Notes: generated from the letters alone by a model not told the origin. A stretch of DNA of 37,500 nt from Polyangia bacterium (GCA_030426845.1 JAUHXR010000050.1:1-37500); one strand, 5' to 3'; positions 9,018 through 17,178 are shown, numbered from the stretch's first letter. Translations and numbers: made by a program.

Positions 9018-10205
9018 ATGGGGATCATGGATTTCATCAGGCAGGGCACGCAGGAGATGATGATCGCGCGCCCGGACAGCGCGAAGCAGTACATCGTCTA
9101 CAAGCACCCCGAGCAGACGATCCCCATGTTCAGCCAGCTGACCGTGGACGCCGACGAGGCGGCGGTCTTCTTCCGCGACGGCGCGCTCGTGGGCGTGCTG
9201 CGGACGGCGGGCGCCGGCCAGCGCCACCAGCTCAGCACGGGCAACATCCCTTTCCTGAGCAACCTCGTCGACTCGTTCACCGGCGGGAACATCTTCGTCA
9301 CGGACCTCTACTTCGTGACGATGCGCCCGTTCCGCGGCGCCCGCTTCGGTGACTCGCTGCCGCCGATCAAGGATCCCGAGCTCGAGATCACCCTCAGCCC
9401 GCGCATCTACGGCGAGTACGCCTGGCAGATCACGCACCCCGACCGGTTCCTCGTGAACTACCTCGGGATGGGCGGCCAGATGACCAACGAGCAGGTCGAG
9501 AGCTGGATCACGACCAAGTTCAAGAACGCGGTGAAGCGCTCGCTGCCGCAGTTCATCATCCGCCAGAAGATCGAGGTGCAGCACCTGGCCGCCTACCACG
9601 ACGAGATCGGCCAGATGTTCATGCAGAAGTGCGACGACCTCTCCGAGATCGGCGTGCAGTTCCTCGAGCTCGGCGACTTCAACATCAACTTCGACGAGGA
9701 CGACCAGAAGCGCCTCGAAGAGGCCCAGGCGCGCTACGCCGACCTCAAGGTGAAGATGCGCGCGAAGGACGCGCTCGGCGGCGGCAACTACATGCAGTAC
9801 GCGGCCGGCGAGGCGATGCTCGGCGCGGGCCAGGGCTTCGCCCAGGGCGGAGGCGGCGAGGGCGGCGGCGGCCCGATGATGGGCGGCGCCGGCATGGGCA
9901 TGGGCTTCGCCATGGCCAACATGTTCGCCGGCCAGATGCAGCAGCCGCAGCAGGGCTACCCGCCGCAGCAGCCGGGCTACCCGCCCCAGCAGGGCCACCC
10001 GCAGGCGGCGCCCGGCGGCGCGCCGGCCGGCAACCTCATGCAGTGCCCGTCGTGCCAGGCGGCGGTCCCTCCGGGGAAGTTCTGCGCGGAGTGCGGCGCC
10101 TCGCTCGCCCCGCCGCAGCCGCGGCCCTGCCCGTCGTGCAACACGGTCAACGCGCCCGGCGCCAAGTTCTGCACGAACTGCGGCACCAACGTCCAGGGCG
10201 GCTGA
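9018..10205 (+). CDS. SPFH-domain (virion core protein/YdjI-like) protein with double zinc ribbon
   Basis: The 395-residue product has an N-terminal SPFH-like domain (about 1-250) of the bacterial virion-core/YdjI type (QYIVYKHPEQTIP, LTVDADEAAVFFRDG, FGDSLPPIKDPELEITL). A Gly/Met/Gln-rich hydrophobic linker (about 275-330) and PQQGYPPQQ repeats follow. Two CxxC-CxxC zinc ribbons end the protein: Cys343/346/356/359 and Cys371/374/385/388. SPFH proteins oligomerise at membranes; YdjI relatives are linked to membrane stress. No signal peptide is seen, so it is probably cytoplasmic and membrane-associated. GAAGGGGAG 5-13 nt upstream supports the ATG, and TATGCT at 8983-8988 is a possible -10. 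Confidence 0.9.
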   Translation: MGIMDFIRQGTQEMMIARPDSAKQYIVYKHPEQTIPMFSQLTVDADEAAVFFRDGALVGVLRTAGAGQRHQLSTGNIPFLSNLVDSFTGGNIFVTDLYFVTMRPFRGARFGDSLPPIKDPELEITLSPRIYGEYAWQITHPDRFLVNYLGMGGQMTNEQVESWITTKFKNAVKRSLPQFIIRQKIEVQHLAAYHDEIGQMFMQKCDDLSEIGVQFLELGDFNINFDEDDQKRLEEAQARYADLKVKMRAKDALGGGNYMQYAAGEAMLGAGQGFAQGGGGEGGGGPMMGGAGMGMGFAMANMFAGQMQQPQQGYPPQQPGYPPQQGHPQAAPGGAPAGNLMQCPSCQAAVPPGKFCAECGASLAPPQPRPCPSCNTVNAPGAKFCTNCGTNVQGG

Positions 10206-10215
10206 GCCGCTCGCG

Positions 10216-11922
10216 CTATCGCCAGCTCTCTGGATCCTGCCGGCTCAGAATCTGACGGTACGCGCGGCCTTGCGCGCTGGAGCCCCACCGCTCCACGAAG
10301 GTCCTCATGTGGCGGGCGGCGGCGTCGCTGCTGCCCTGGGCCCGGTAGGACTCGATGAGCAATCCCAGCTCCGACTGAGATCGGGCGTGCCCCTCCAGGA
10401 TGCGGATCGCGCACTGGCTGTCGCCGCGCGTGAGGCACTCGCGGGCCTGCGCTTCGAGGCTCCCCTGCGAGGGGGAGCCCTCGCCCGCGAAGGTGATGGG
10501 CACCGTGACGGTCTGCGGGCTCTCCGGCGGCCTGAAGCGCCAGCTCCGCGCCGCCCGCTCAAGGCAATCGCGCACCTCGGCCGGCGCGGTGCCCGTGGCG
10601 GACGCGTCCGAGACCTGGCCGTCGGCCTCGACTCGCATCTGGAGCGTCGCGCGCGACGCCGGGACGGGCGCCGCACAGTCCCGCGCGACCAGCTCCAGGA
10701 TGCGGGCGGGGGTCGGCGGCTCGAGTTGGGGTCCCGTGTACGGCGTCCGCCAGGAGGGCGCGGCGTTCGTGGTGTTCGACGGCGAGTTGCTCGGTGACGC
10801 GGTGTCACGGGGCCGGTCGGTCTCGCCCTCGTGCGACTCGTCATCGGGCGTGGCCTCCTCCGAGGTCGGCGACTGGAACAGGTAGGAGAGCGTCGTCGCG
10901 TCGCCGCGGATCGGCATGAAGTGAAAGGTCGCGAAGCCCCGCTCGAGACACACCCGCAGGTCGTCGGGCAGCGTCCCCCCCACCGGTCTCGCCATCCCGT
11001 CCGGGCCCGGCTCGGTCTGAGGCTCGACGAGGGCTTCGCTCACCCGTCCGCTCGGCTCGATCGTGAGCTCCGCGCGGAGCTGGAGCGGAGCCGGCGCGGG
11101 GTGGCGCCGCCAGCACGGCTCCAGCCGGGCCCGCGATAGGTCGATCCAGCGCTTGGTCCACTCCAGGTCGCGCTGCTCGCGCGGTTCGCCCGCCCCCGCG
11201 TCGGCATCGGCGAGCACTCCGTCCGGCCCTCCCGCGGGCCGCGGGGCCGCGCTCACCAGCTCCCCCTCGGGGGTGAGCATCGGCGCGTCCTCGGCCCGGT
11301 TGAACCACCACGCGGTCAGGCCGATCGCGGCGATGAGGGCGGCCAGCGTGGTCGCGACCGCGGCGAGGCGGCGGCTCACCGTCGGCCGCGACACCGCGAG
11401 GCGCTCGGCGATCTCGTCCTGGGTGAAGCCGGCGACCTTGAGCGCGATCACCGCGCGCTCCTCCCGGTCCGAGCCCGCCTTGTGCATCAGCTCGCTCGCG
11501 AGCGAGGCGTCGAACGGCTCGGAGGGCCGCGCCGCGTGCAGCGCCTCCGCCTCCGTCGTCGCCGGCGGGATCGCGCCCGCGAGGAGCTGCCGCCGCCGGC
11601 GTCGCTTGCGCCGCAGCTCGGCCACGTGGCGGCTCAGGCGCGTCTTCAGGTAGGCGCGGAGCGTGGCCTGGGCGGATCCCTGGCGAAGCTCGTCGAGGTA
11701 GCGCGGCAGCCACGACTCGAACGCGAGCACGGCGAAGTCCCCGACGAGGTCGTCCGCCTCGATCACGTCCGCCGCGCGCGGCGCGACCTCGCGGGCGATC
11801 TCGGCGATCGCGGGCAAGAGCTCCTCCCAGCGGCGCTCGTCGAGCGCGTCGAGCCACGCGAGCAGCTCGCCGGACGCGCGGGTCCCGGGCACGGCGCGGA
11901 GCGCCTCTTCGATCGATCTCAT
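10216..11922 (-). CDS. ECF sigma-like protein fused to a transmembrane helix and periplasmic AgmX-like domains
   Basis: The 568-residue product starts at ATG 11922 with GGTGGAG 8 nt upstream. Residues 56-110 resemble sigma region 2 (EADDLVGDFAVLAFESW, LRAYLKTRLSRHVAELRRK). Residues 150-187 resemble sigma region 4, a helix-turn-helix (SDREERAVIALKVAGFTQDE, IAERLAVSRPTVSRRL). A hydrophobic helix at 188-207 ending in AWWFNR starts directly after the recognition helix. The C-terminal 360 residues, presumed periplasmic, hold two AgmX/TonB-C-like modules (about 250-350 and 415-490, each with paired Cys) and a TPR-like tail. Such a protein could be a membrane-tethered sigma factor or one-component sensor. 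Region 2 is divergent, so RNA polymerase binding is unproven. It is divergent from the DAG-repeat gene. Confidence 0.85.
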   Translation of the reverse strand: MRSIEEALRAVPGTRASGELLAWLDALDERRWEELLPAIAEIAREVAPRAADVIEADDLVGDFAVLAFESWLPRYLDELRQGSAQATLRAYLKTRLSRHVAELRRKRRRRRQLLAGAIPPATTEAEALHAARPSEPFDASLASELMHKAGSDREERAVIALKVAGFTQDEIAERLAVSRPTVSRRLAAVATTLAALIAAIGLTAWWFNRAEDAPMLTPEGELVSAAPRPAGGPDGVLADADAGAGEPREQRDLEWTKRWIDLSRARLEPCWRRHPAPAPLQLRAELTIEPSGRVSEALVEPQTEPGPDGMARPVGGTLPDDLRVCLERGFATFHFMPIRGDATTLSYLFQSPTSEEATPDDESHEGETDRPRDTASPSNSPSNTTNAAPSWRTPYTGPQLEPPTPARILELVARDCAAPVPASRATLQMRVEADGQVSDASATGTAPAEVRDCLERAARSWRFRPPESPQTVTVPITFAGEGSPSQGSLEAQARECLTRGDSQCAIRILEGHARSQSELGLLIESYRAQGSSDAAARHMRTFVERWGSSAQGRAYRQILSRQDPESWR

Positions 11923-11978
11923 CGTCGCCTCCACCCACCCTACACGGGACGAGGTCGCCGGGGCGTTCACCGCGGCGG

Positions 11979-12006
11979 TTGACACCGCGCATGCCCCTCG
12001 CATCCT
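11979..12006 (+). promoter_or_regulatory. Possible promoter for the DAG-repeat gene
   Basis: TTGACA at 11979-11984 and CATCCT at 12001-12006 are separated by 16 bp. The expected transcription start near 12013 would make the GTG at 12013 leaderless and give the ATG at 12028 a 15-nt leader. Confidence 0.35.
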
Positions 12007-12012
12007 GGGGGG

Positions 12013-12408
12013 GTGGGCCTCCCCGGAATGCGCGCGGCGCTGATCGCGCTCGCGGCGATCTTCGCCCTGCTCCAGACCGACGACGGCTGCGGCGCCGTCA
12101 CGGACCCTGAGAAGGGCGAGGGCGAGGCCTGCACCCGCACGAGCGAGTGCCGCTTTCCCCTGGAGTGCCGCGGGGGGGTGTGCCGTAGCTCGAGCGAGCC
12201 GTTCGACGCCGGCCCGGGGATGGACGCGGGGCGGCGCGACGCGGGGGACGAGGACGCGGGAGCGCAGGACGCGGACGTGATGGACGCCGACCTCGCGGAC
12301 GGGGACGTGCCCGAGGCGGGCGTTGACGCGGGCGACGCGGACGCGGGGGACGCTGGCGATTCCGACGCCGGCGATTCCGACGCCGGCGAGACCGACGCGG
12401 GCGCCTAG
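12013..12408 (+). CDS. Small secreted Cys-containing protein with Asp-Ala-Gly repeat tail
   Basis: The 131-residue frame opens at GTG 12013; ATG 12028 is an alternative start that gives a cleaner signal sequence (MRAALIALAAIFALLQ). A short Cys-rich module follows (GCGAV, EACTRTSECRFPLECRGGVC), resembling the CxxxSEC-ECxxGVC motif of many myxobacterial secreted proteins. The C-terminal 75 residues are DAG/DAGD repeats, very acidic and certainly disordered. There is no clear lipobox. It is divergent from the ECF-like membrane protein and could be co-regulated with it, but no function is assigned. Confidence 0.65.
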   Translation: MGLPGMRAALIALAAIFALLQTDDGCGAVTDPEKGEGEACTRTSECRFPLECRGGVCRSSSEPFDAGPGMDAGRRDAGDEDAGAQDADVMDADLADGDVPEAGVDAGDADAGDAGDSDAGDSDAGETDAGA

Positions 12409-12596
12409 GGAGCTTGAATCACCACCGTCGCGGGGCGCCTCCCGGGCGGCAAGCGTCCGCCTCGCCGCCGGCTGCTCCTCGACGATGCCCGAGCATCGCC
12501 TCGTCACATCCGACGCCGATCCGAACGTATGGCGCTCCGGGATCCGCATCGCGCCGGTAGCGAATCAAGCTCCCAGAGCCGCTTCGGCGGCGCGTC

Positions 12597-12626
12597 TTGC
12601 GCCAAGCTCGCACGATTTTCTACAAT
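12597..12626 (+). promoter_or_regulatory. Sigma-70-like promoter immediately upstream of the kinase
   Basis: TACAAT at 12621-12626 is preceded by TTGCGC at 12597-12602 with an 18-bp spacer. Transcription would start near 12633, only about 7 nt before the ATG at 12640, so the mRNA would be nearly leaderless. No ribosome binding site is visible before that ATG. The preceding gap (12409-12596) shows nothing else. Confidence 0.5.
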
Positions 12627-12639
12627 CGCACCGTCCACG

Positions 12640-14394
12640 ATGCGCATCTGCCCGCAATGCGGCACGCGGTTCGAAGAATCGCTCCAGTTCTGTCCGCACG
12701 ACGGGTCACCGACGTACGAAGCCCAGGATCCTCCGCGCGCCGACGAGGATCCCCTCCTCGGCCGGGTGGTCGATGGCCGCTACCGCGTCGAGAAGCGGAT
12801 CGGCGAGGGCGGCATGGGCGTGGTCTACCTGGCCACCCACACCGTCCTGCAGAAGAAGCTCGCGCTGAAGGTCCTCCGCGGCGACGGCAGCAAGGACGCC
12901 GAGACGGTCCAGCGCTTCATGCAGGAGGCGCAGGCCGCGACGAGCATCGGCCACCAGAACATCATCGACATCTCCGACTTCGGCCGGCTCGCCGACGGCT
13001 CCGTCTACTTCGTGATGGAGTACCTCGACGGCACGTCGCTCTCCGACATGATCAAGACCGGCGGCTCGGTGCCGATGCAGTCGGCGGTCCACATCATCCG
13101 TCAGATCGGCTCGGCGCTCGACGCAGCCCACGCGCGCGGCATCGTCCACCGCGATCTGAAGCCCGACAACATCTTTGTCATCAAGCAGGGCAGCGACCCG
13201 CAGTTCGTCAAGGTGCTCGACTTCGGCGTGGCCAAGGTCGGCGGCGCCGCGAGCAAGCTGACGAAGACGGGGATGGTGTTCGGCACGCCCCACTACATGT
13301 CGCCCGAGCAGGCCGCGGGTCACAGCGTCGACCAGCGCACCGACATCTACGCGCTCGGCGTGATCATGTACGAGATGTTCACCGGCAAGGTGCCGTTCGA
13401 CGCGGACACCTTCATGGGGATCCTCTCCAAGCACATGTTCGAGGCGCCGGTGCCGCCGACCGACGTCCACGGCGCGTCGCTCGGTGCGCTGGAGGGCGTG
13501 ATCCTCCGCGCGCTCGAGAAGAACCCCGACCAGCGCTACCAGTCGATGACCGAGCTGGCCGAGGACCTCGACACGATCGCCGCCGGCGGCACGGTCGAGG
13601 CGGTCCGTCACGGGGTCGCCCCGCCCCCCGGCGGGCTCGCGGACGCGCTCGAGCCTCCCTCCTACGCGGAGGTCGCGGCGGCCAACGCGCCGGCGAGCGG
13701 CGGGCGCGGCGCCCTCTACGTGGTGCTCGCCCTCGTCGCGCTGCTGATCGTCGGCGTCGCGGTGGGCACGTCGGTGTTCCTCCTCACCGCGGAGGACGAC
13801 GGCCTGGCCCAGGCGGACGACGGGGGCGACGACCCGACGGACGACCCCGCGGGCCCCGGCACGACAGACACCCTCACGGGTGAGGCGCAGCCAACCAACA
13901 CCCTCGGGCCGGGGACCGACCCCGGGACGACGGGCACGGTGGGCTCCGGCGGGGTCGACCCCTCGCAGGCCGACCCCTCGCAGGCCGACCCCTCGCAGGT
14001 CGACCCCTCGCAGGTCGACCCCTCGCAGGCTCCCACGGTCGATCCGACGCCCGCGCCGGTCATGGTCTCGATCACGTCGGACCCCGCGGGGGCCGAGGTG
14101 CTGCTCGACGGGGTGATGGTCGGCAACACGCCCGTCCAGCTCCCGCGTCCGGCCACCGCGACCCAGACCGTCACGCTCCGCTACCGCGGCTACGAGGCCT
14201 CGGATGTCCAGATCAGCCCGCGGACCGGGGAGCAGCTCAACGTCAGCCTCACCCGGGTGAGCCACTCGAGCCGCCGCCGCCGCTCGCCCGACGTGGTCAT
14301 GCCCCCGGTGGTGCACACCCAGCCGCCCACCACCACGACCACGACGACCCGCCGGCGTTCGACCAGCGAGGTCGTGGACCCCTGGGCGAACTGA
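12640..14394 (+). CDS. Membrane Ser/Thr protein kinase with N-terminal zinc ribbon and C-terminal PEGA domain
   Basis: Eukaryotic-like kinase of 584 residues. A CPQCG-FCPHDG zinc ribbon (Cys4/7/18 and His20 region) precedes the kinase domain (about 48-315). That domain keeps the glycine loop GEGGMG, K77, the HRD motif (H170-D172), DFG (D194-G196) and SPE at 221-223. One transmembrane helix (about 358-383) follows. The outside segment holds five 15-bp units coding DPSQ repeats, then a PEGA domain (SITSDPAGAEVLLDG, VTLRYRGYE) and a Ser/Arg/Thr-rich tail. The ATG at 12640 is preferred over an upstream in-frame ATG at 12529 because the zinc ribbon begins directly there and a promoter lies between the two. 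Substrates are unknown; the CAP lipoprotein gene follows after 49 bp. Confidence 0.95.
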   Translation: MRICPQCGTRFEESLQFCPHDGSPTYEAQDPPRADEDPLLGRVVDGRYRVEKRIGEGGMGVVYLATHTVLQKKLALKVLRGDGSKDAETVQRFMQEAQAATSIGHQNIIDISDFGRLADGSVYFVMEYLDGTSLSDMIKTGGSVPMQSAVHIIRQIGSALDAAHARGIVHRDLKPDNIFVIKQGSDPQFVKVLDFGVAKVGGAASKLTKTGMVFGTPHYMSPEQAAGHSVDQRTDIYALGVIMYEMFTGKVPFDADTFMGILSKHMFEAPVPPTDVHGASLGALEGVILRALEKNPDQRYQSMTELAEDLDTIAAGGTVEAVRHGVAPPPGGLADALEPPSYAEVAAANAPASGGRGALYVVLALVALLIVGVAVGTSVFLLTAEDDGLAQADDGGDDPTDDPAGPGTTDTLTGEAQPTNTLGPGTDPGTTGTVGSGGVDPSQADPSQADPSQVDPSQVDPSQAPTVDPTPAPVMVSITSDPAGAEVLLDGVMVGNTPVQLPRPATATQTVTLRYRGYEASDVQISPRTGEQLNVSLTRVSHSSRRRRSPDVVMPPVVHTQPPTTTTTTTRRRSTSEVVDPWAN

Positions 14395-14443
14395 CCGCAG
14401 GCGCCGGTAGCCCCCGCGCGGCCTCGTCCGTAGACTCCCGGCC

Positions 14444-16084
14444 ATGATCGCTCGCCGCCGTGGTCGGAGCTCGCCTCGCCGAGCCGCGCTCGCGCTCGCT
14501 CTCGCGCTCACCGCGTGCTCCGGAGGAGCCGGCGACCGCGACACGATCCAGGGCGAGCGGTTCCGCGAGGTCGAGGCGCCCGCCCCGAGCGTCGCGACCT
14601 ACGCGACCGAAGCGGGGGAGGGCGCCGCGGTGCTCGGCGCGCCCGGCGCGGACGCGGTGCGCCAGGGGATCGAGGCGGCGAGCGCGGCCCACGACATGCC
14701 CCTGAGCCCGGATCCGCGGCTCGCGCGGCTCGCGCAGTGGATCGGCGAGCGCCTCGGCCCGAACGGCGAGCCGCCGCCCAACGAGGTCATCGAGTTCTTC
14801 GCGCGCCACCTCGGGCTGGTCGAGCCGGTGCCCCACACGATGGTGCTCGGGCAGCCCGCGGAGACGCTCGCCGACGGCATCGCCGACTCGGTCGGCCAGT
14901 TCATGGGTCGCCAGCGCTACAACCGCTGGGGGGCGGCGGTCGTCGAGCGCGGCGGCCTCACCCTCGCGGTGGTCATGCTCTCGTGGCGCTGGGTCGAGCT
15001 CGAGCCGATCCCGCGCTCGGCGCCCGCGGGGCAGGCGCTCGAGGTGCGGGGACGCCTCCTCGGCGACCACCAGAACCCGACGGTGGTCGTGGCCAAGCCC
15101 GACGGTCAGGTGCGCCGGTTGCCCGCGGGCTCCGGCCCCGAGTTCGACGTGCGCGTGCCCACCGAGGGCCCCGGCACCTACCGTGTCGAGATCGTGGGGC
15201 GCGGCCCGCGTGGCGACACCGTGATCGCCAACTTCCCCGTCTACGTGGGCGAGGATCCTCCGCGGGCGGTGCGCCTCGACGCCGGCCCGGCGGTCAGCGG
15301 GGACGCGGCGAGCGTGGGCCGCGAGCTCTTCGCGCTCATCAACCGCACGCGCGAGGAGGCGGGCCTGCGCCCGCTGCGGCCCGACGACCCGCTGCGCGAC
15401 GTCGCCCTCGGCCACAGCCGCGACATGGTGGAGCACGACTTCATCGGCCACGACTCACCGACCACCGGCACCGCCGCCGATCGGGTGCGGGCGGCGCACC
15501 TGCGCAGCGGGCTGGTGCTCGAGAACATCGGCCGGGGCTACAGCGCGGCCGAGATCCACCGCGGGCTCATGGAGAGCCCCGGCCACCGCGCGAACCTCGT
15601 CAACCCGGACGTCACCCACGTCGGCATCGGCGTCGTCGCCCAGCCGGAGGGCACCCGCAACGCGTTTGTCGTGACCCAGGTGTTCATCCGCCAGGCCGAG
15701 CGCGTCGACCTCTCCGGCGCCCCGGCGCGCCTCCTCGATCTCATCAACCACGCCCGCCGCGCCCGAGGGGCCCCGGACGTCTCCCTCGAGGAGCCGATGA
15801 GCGAGGCCGCCCAGGCGGCGGCCGAGGACTTCTTCTCCGACCCGAGCCTCAGCCAGCAGGACACCGTCGACGACGCCAGCGCGGCCCTCCGCCGCTTCGC
15901 GATCGCCTACCGCCGCATCGGCGGCGTCATGGCCGTGGTCGCCGACGTCGACGAGGCCGGCGCCCTCGAGCCCGTCCTCGACCCCGGCGTCCGCTTCATC
16001 GGCGTCGGCGTCGCCCAGGGCAGCCGCCCCGACACCGGCGCCAACGCCATCGGCGTCGTCATCGTCATGGCCTGGCCCCGCTGA
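14444..16084 (+). CDS. CAP/SCP-domain lipoprotein
   Basis: The 546-residue product starts with an Arg-rich n-region and a lipobox LTAC (Cys25). The central CAP (SCP/PR1-like) domain, about 285-425, carries the family's conserved residues: His in GHSRDM, the GHDSP segment, Glu in LENIG and His in SPGHRANL, then THVGIGV. Residues 430-546 look like a second, degenerate CAP copy (LLDLINHARRARG, RFIGVGVAQG) lacking the His residues. The N-terminal part (about 65-190) may be a third, more distant copy (YNRWGAAVVERGGLTLAVVML), followed by a beta-rich stretch at 195-265. CAP proteins are secreted and their enzymatic role is debated. The gene follows the kinase on the same strand. Confidence 0.88.
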   Translation: MIARRRGRSSPRRAALALALALTACSGGAGDRDTIQGERFREVEAPAPSVATYATEAGEGAAVLGAPGADAVRQGIEAASAAHDMPLSPDPRLARLAQWIGERLGPNGEPPPNEVIEFFARHLGLVEPVPHTMVLGQPAETLADGIADSVGQFMGRQRYNRWGAAVVERGGLTLAVVMLSWRWVELEPIPRSAPAGQALEVRGRLLGDHQNPTVVVAKPDGQVRRLPAGSGPEFDVRVPTEGPGTYRVEIVGRGPRGDTVIANFPVYVGEDPPRAVRLDAGPAVSGDAASVGRELFALINRTREEAGLRPLRPDDPLRDVALGHSRDMVEHDFIGHDSPTTGTAADRVRAAHLRSGLVLENIGRGYSAAEIHRGLMESPGHRANLVNPDVTHVGIGVVAQPEGTRNAFVVTQVFIRQAERVDLSGAPARLLDLINHARRARGAPDVSLEEPMSEAAQAAAEDFFSDPSLSQQDTVDDASAALRRFAIAYRRIGGVMAVVADVDEAGALEPVLDPGVRFIGVGVAQGSRPDTGANAIGVVIVMAWPR

Positions 16085-16137
16085 TCTGAGCCGAGCGAAA
16101 GCCACGCCGAGCGCGAGCCCAGCCGAGCGCGAGCCCA

Positions 16138-16618
16138 GCCGAACCGCAGCGATCCCCCGACCCCTATCGCGACGCCAAGCCCCCAAGCGAGCGAGGCGCG
16201 CCGGCGCGGGGTCCGAGCCGAACCGCAGCGGTCCCCCGACCCCCATCGCGACGCCAAGCCCCCAAGCGAAGCGAGAGCCGAGCAAAGCCGAACCGCAGCG
16301 ATCCCCCGACCCCCATCGCGACGCCAAGCGCCCAAGCGAAGCGAGGCGCGCAGGCGCGGGGGGGGTCCGAGCCGAACCGCTGCGGTCCCCCGACCCCCAT
16401 CGCGACGCCAAGCGCCCAAGCGAGGCGCGCCGCGCCGGCGCGGGGGTTCCGAGCCGAACCGCAGCGTTCCTCCAAACCCTATCGCGACGCCAAGCCCCCA
16501 AGCGAAGCGAGGCGCGCCGGCGTGGGGGGGGGGGTTCCGAGCCGAACCGCAGCGTTCCTCCAAACCCTATCGCGACGCCAAGCGCCCAAGCGAAGCGAGG
16601 CGCGCCGGCGCGGGGGGC
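16138..16618. repeat. Six-copy 70-88 bp intergenic tandem repeat
   Basis: Units start with GCCGAACCGC at 16138, 16217, 16287, 16371, 16453 and 16541, spaced 79, 70, 84, 82 and 88 bp. Each contains a CATCGCGACGCCAAG-like core (CTATCG in some copies) followed by AAGCGAAGCGAGGCGCG and a G run. A partial unit precedes the first. Frames stay open on the minus strand but shift between copies, and the G-run lengths vary, so coding is unlikely. Together with the hairpin pair this fills the 616-bp gap between the CAP and IPT genes. Confidence 0.85.
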
Positions 16619-16700
16619 CCCATCGCGGAGCGATGGGGGGGACCGCCAAACAAACAGGGGGTCCCATCGCGGAGCGATGGGGGGGACCGCTAAACAAACA
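16617..16700 (-). terminator. Two tandem 44-bp hairpin repeats abutting the IPT gene 3' end
   Basis: Two near-identical units each contain CCCATCGC-GGA-GCGATGGG, a perfect 8-bp stem (16619-16637 and 16663-16681). Each is followed by GGGGGACCGC and AAACAAACA. On the minus strand, reading out of the IPT gene, the first stem is followed by ACCCCCTGTTTGTTTGG, a terminator-like T-rich run. They probably end transcription of the IPT gene and share the CCCATCGCG core with the neighbouring six-copy repeat. Confidence 0.55.
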
Positions 16701-17123
16701 TCAGAAGCGCTCTTCGCCCTGCCCGGACGTCGCGGTCCCGACGTTCTCCATCACGTTCCCGCCCATCTCCTCGAAGCGGAAGCCCTCGCGGATGCGGAAC
16801 GCGGCGCCGTTGTCGGCCGCGACGATCACGTCGACCGTGCCGGCCTCGTCCATCGTCGGGGTGGCCACGAGCAGGGTGTGGTCGTCGAGGATGGTGGAGC
16901 GCATCGAGCGCTTGTTGCCGAAGTACACCGTGTACGAGATGTCCCGGCGGAAGTGGTTGCCGGAGATGCGGACCGGCTGCTCGCCGGCCGTGGCACCGGC
17001 GCGCGGGTCGATGTTGGTGATCTGGAGCTCACCGCCCTCCGACTCGCCACCACAGGCGGCGAAGAGCGCCAGGGAGATCCCCACGACGAACGCATTGACG
17101 GACCAGGCTCGCGCAGCTCGCAT
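16701..17123 (-). CDS. Small IPT/TIG-domain lipoprotein
   Basis: The 140-residue product has a lipobox FAAC (Cys24), a short acidic linker and one IPT/TIG immunoglobulin-like domain (about 33-115; ITNIDPRAGATAGEQPVRI, YTVYFGNKRS, TLLVATPTMDEAGTVDV). Two in-frame ATGs exist at 17129 and 17123. AAAGGAG lies 8 nt before the second but only 2 nt before the first, so 17123 is chosen. A promoter-like pair lies just upstream. It is divergent from the large response-regulator gene. It is probably an outer-membrane or surface protein; the binding partner is unknown. Confidence 0.85.
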   Translation of the reverse strand: MRAARAWSVNAFVVGISLALFAACGGESEGGELQITNIDPRAGATAGEQPVRISGNHFRRDISYTVYFGNKRSMRSTILDDHTLLVATPTMDEAGTVDVIVAADNGAAFRIREGFRFEEMGGNVMENVGTATSGQGEERF

Positions 17124-17148
17124 CGACATCGCTCCTTTGGCGACCGCG

Positions 17149-17178
17149 ACGATATTCGAGGCCGCCGGCCAGGGTCAA
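17149..17178 (-). promoter_or_regulatory. Promoter for the IPT lipoprotein gene
   Basis: On the minus strand TTGACC (17178-17173) and TATCGT (17154-17149) are 18 bp apart. This places the start about 20 nt before the chosen ATG. Confidence 0.45.

Noticed and set aside
11923-12012. ECF-type promoter (GAAC...CGTC) in front of the ECF-like gene
   Set aside because: A GAAC and a CGTC are present on the minus strand, but the spacing of 13 bp is too short for known ECF promoters.
12529-12639. Upstream ATG for the kinase at 12529
   Set aside because: It would add 37 low-information residues before the zinc ribbon and precede the likely promoter at 12597-12626.
16138-16700. Repeats as a CRISPR array
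   Set aside because: Units are head to tail without unique spacers, differ in length, and no cas gene is present.
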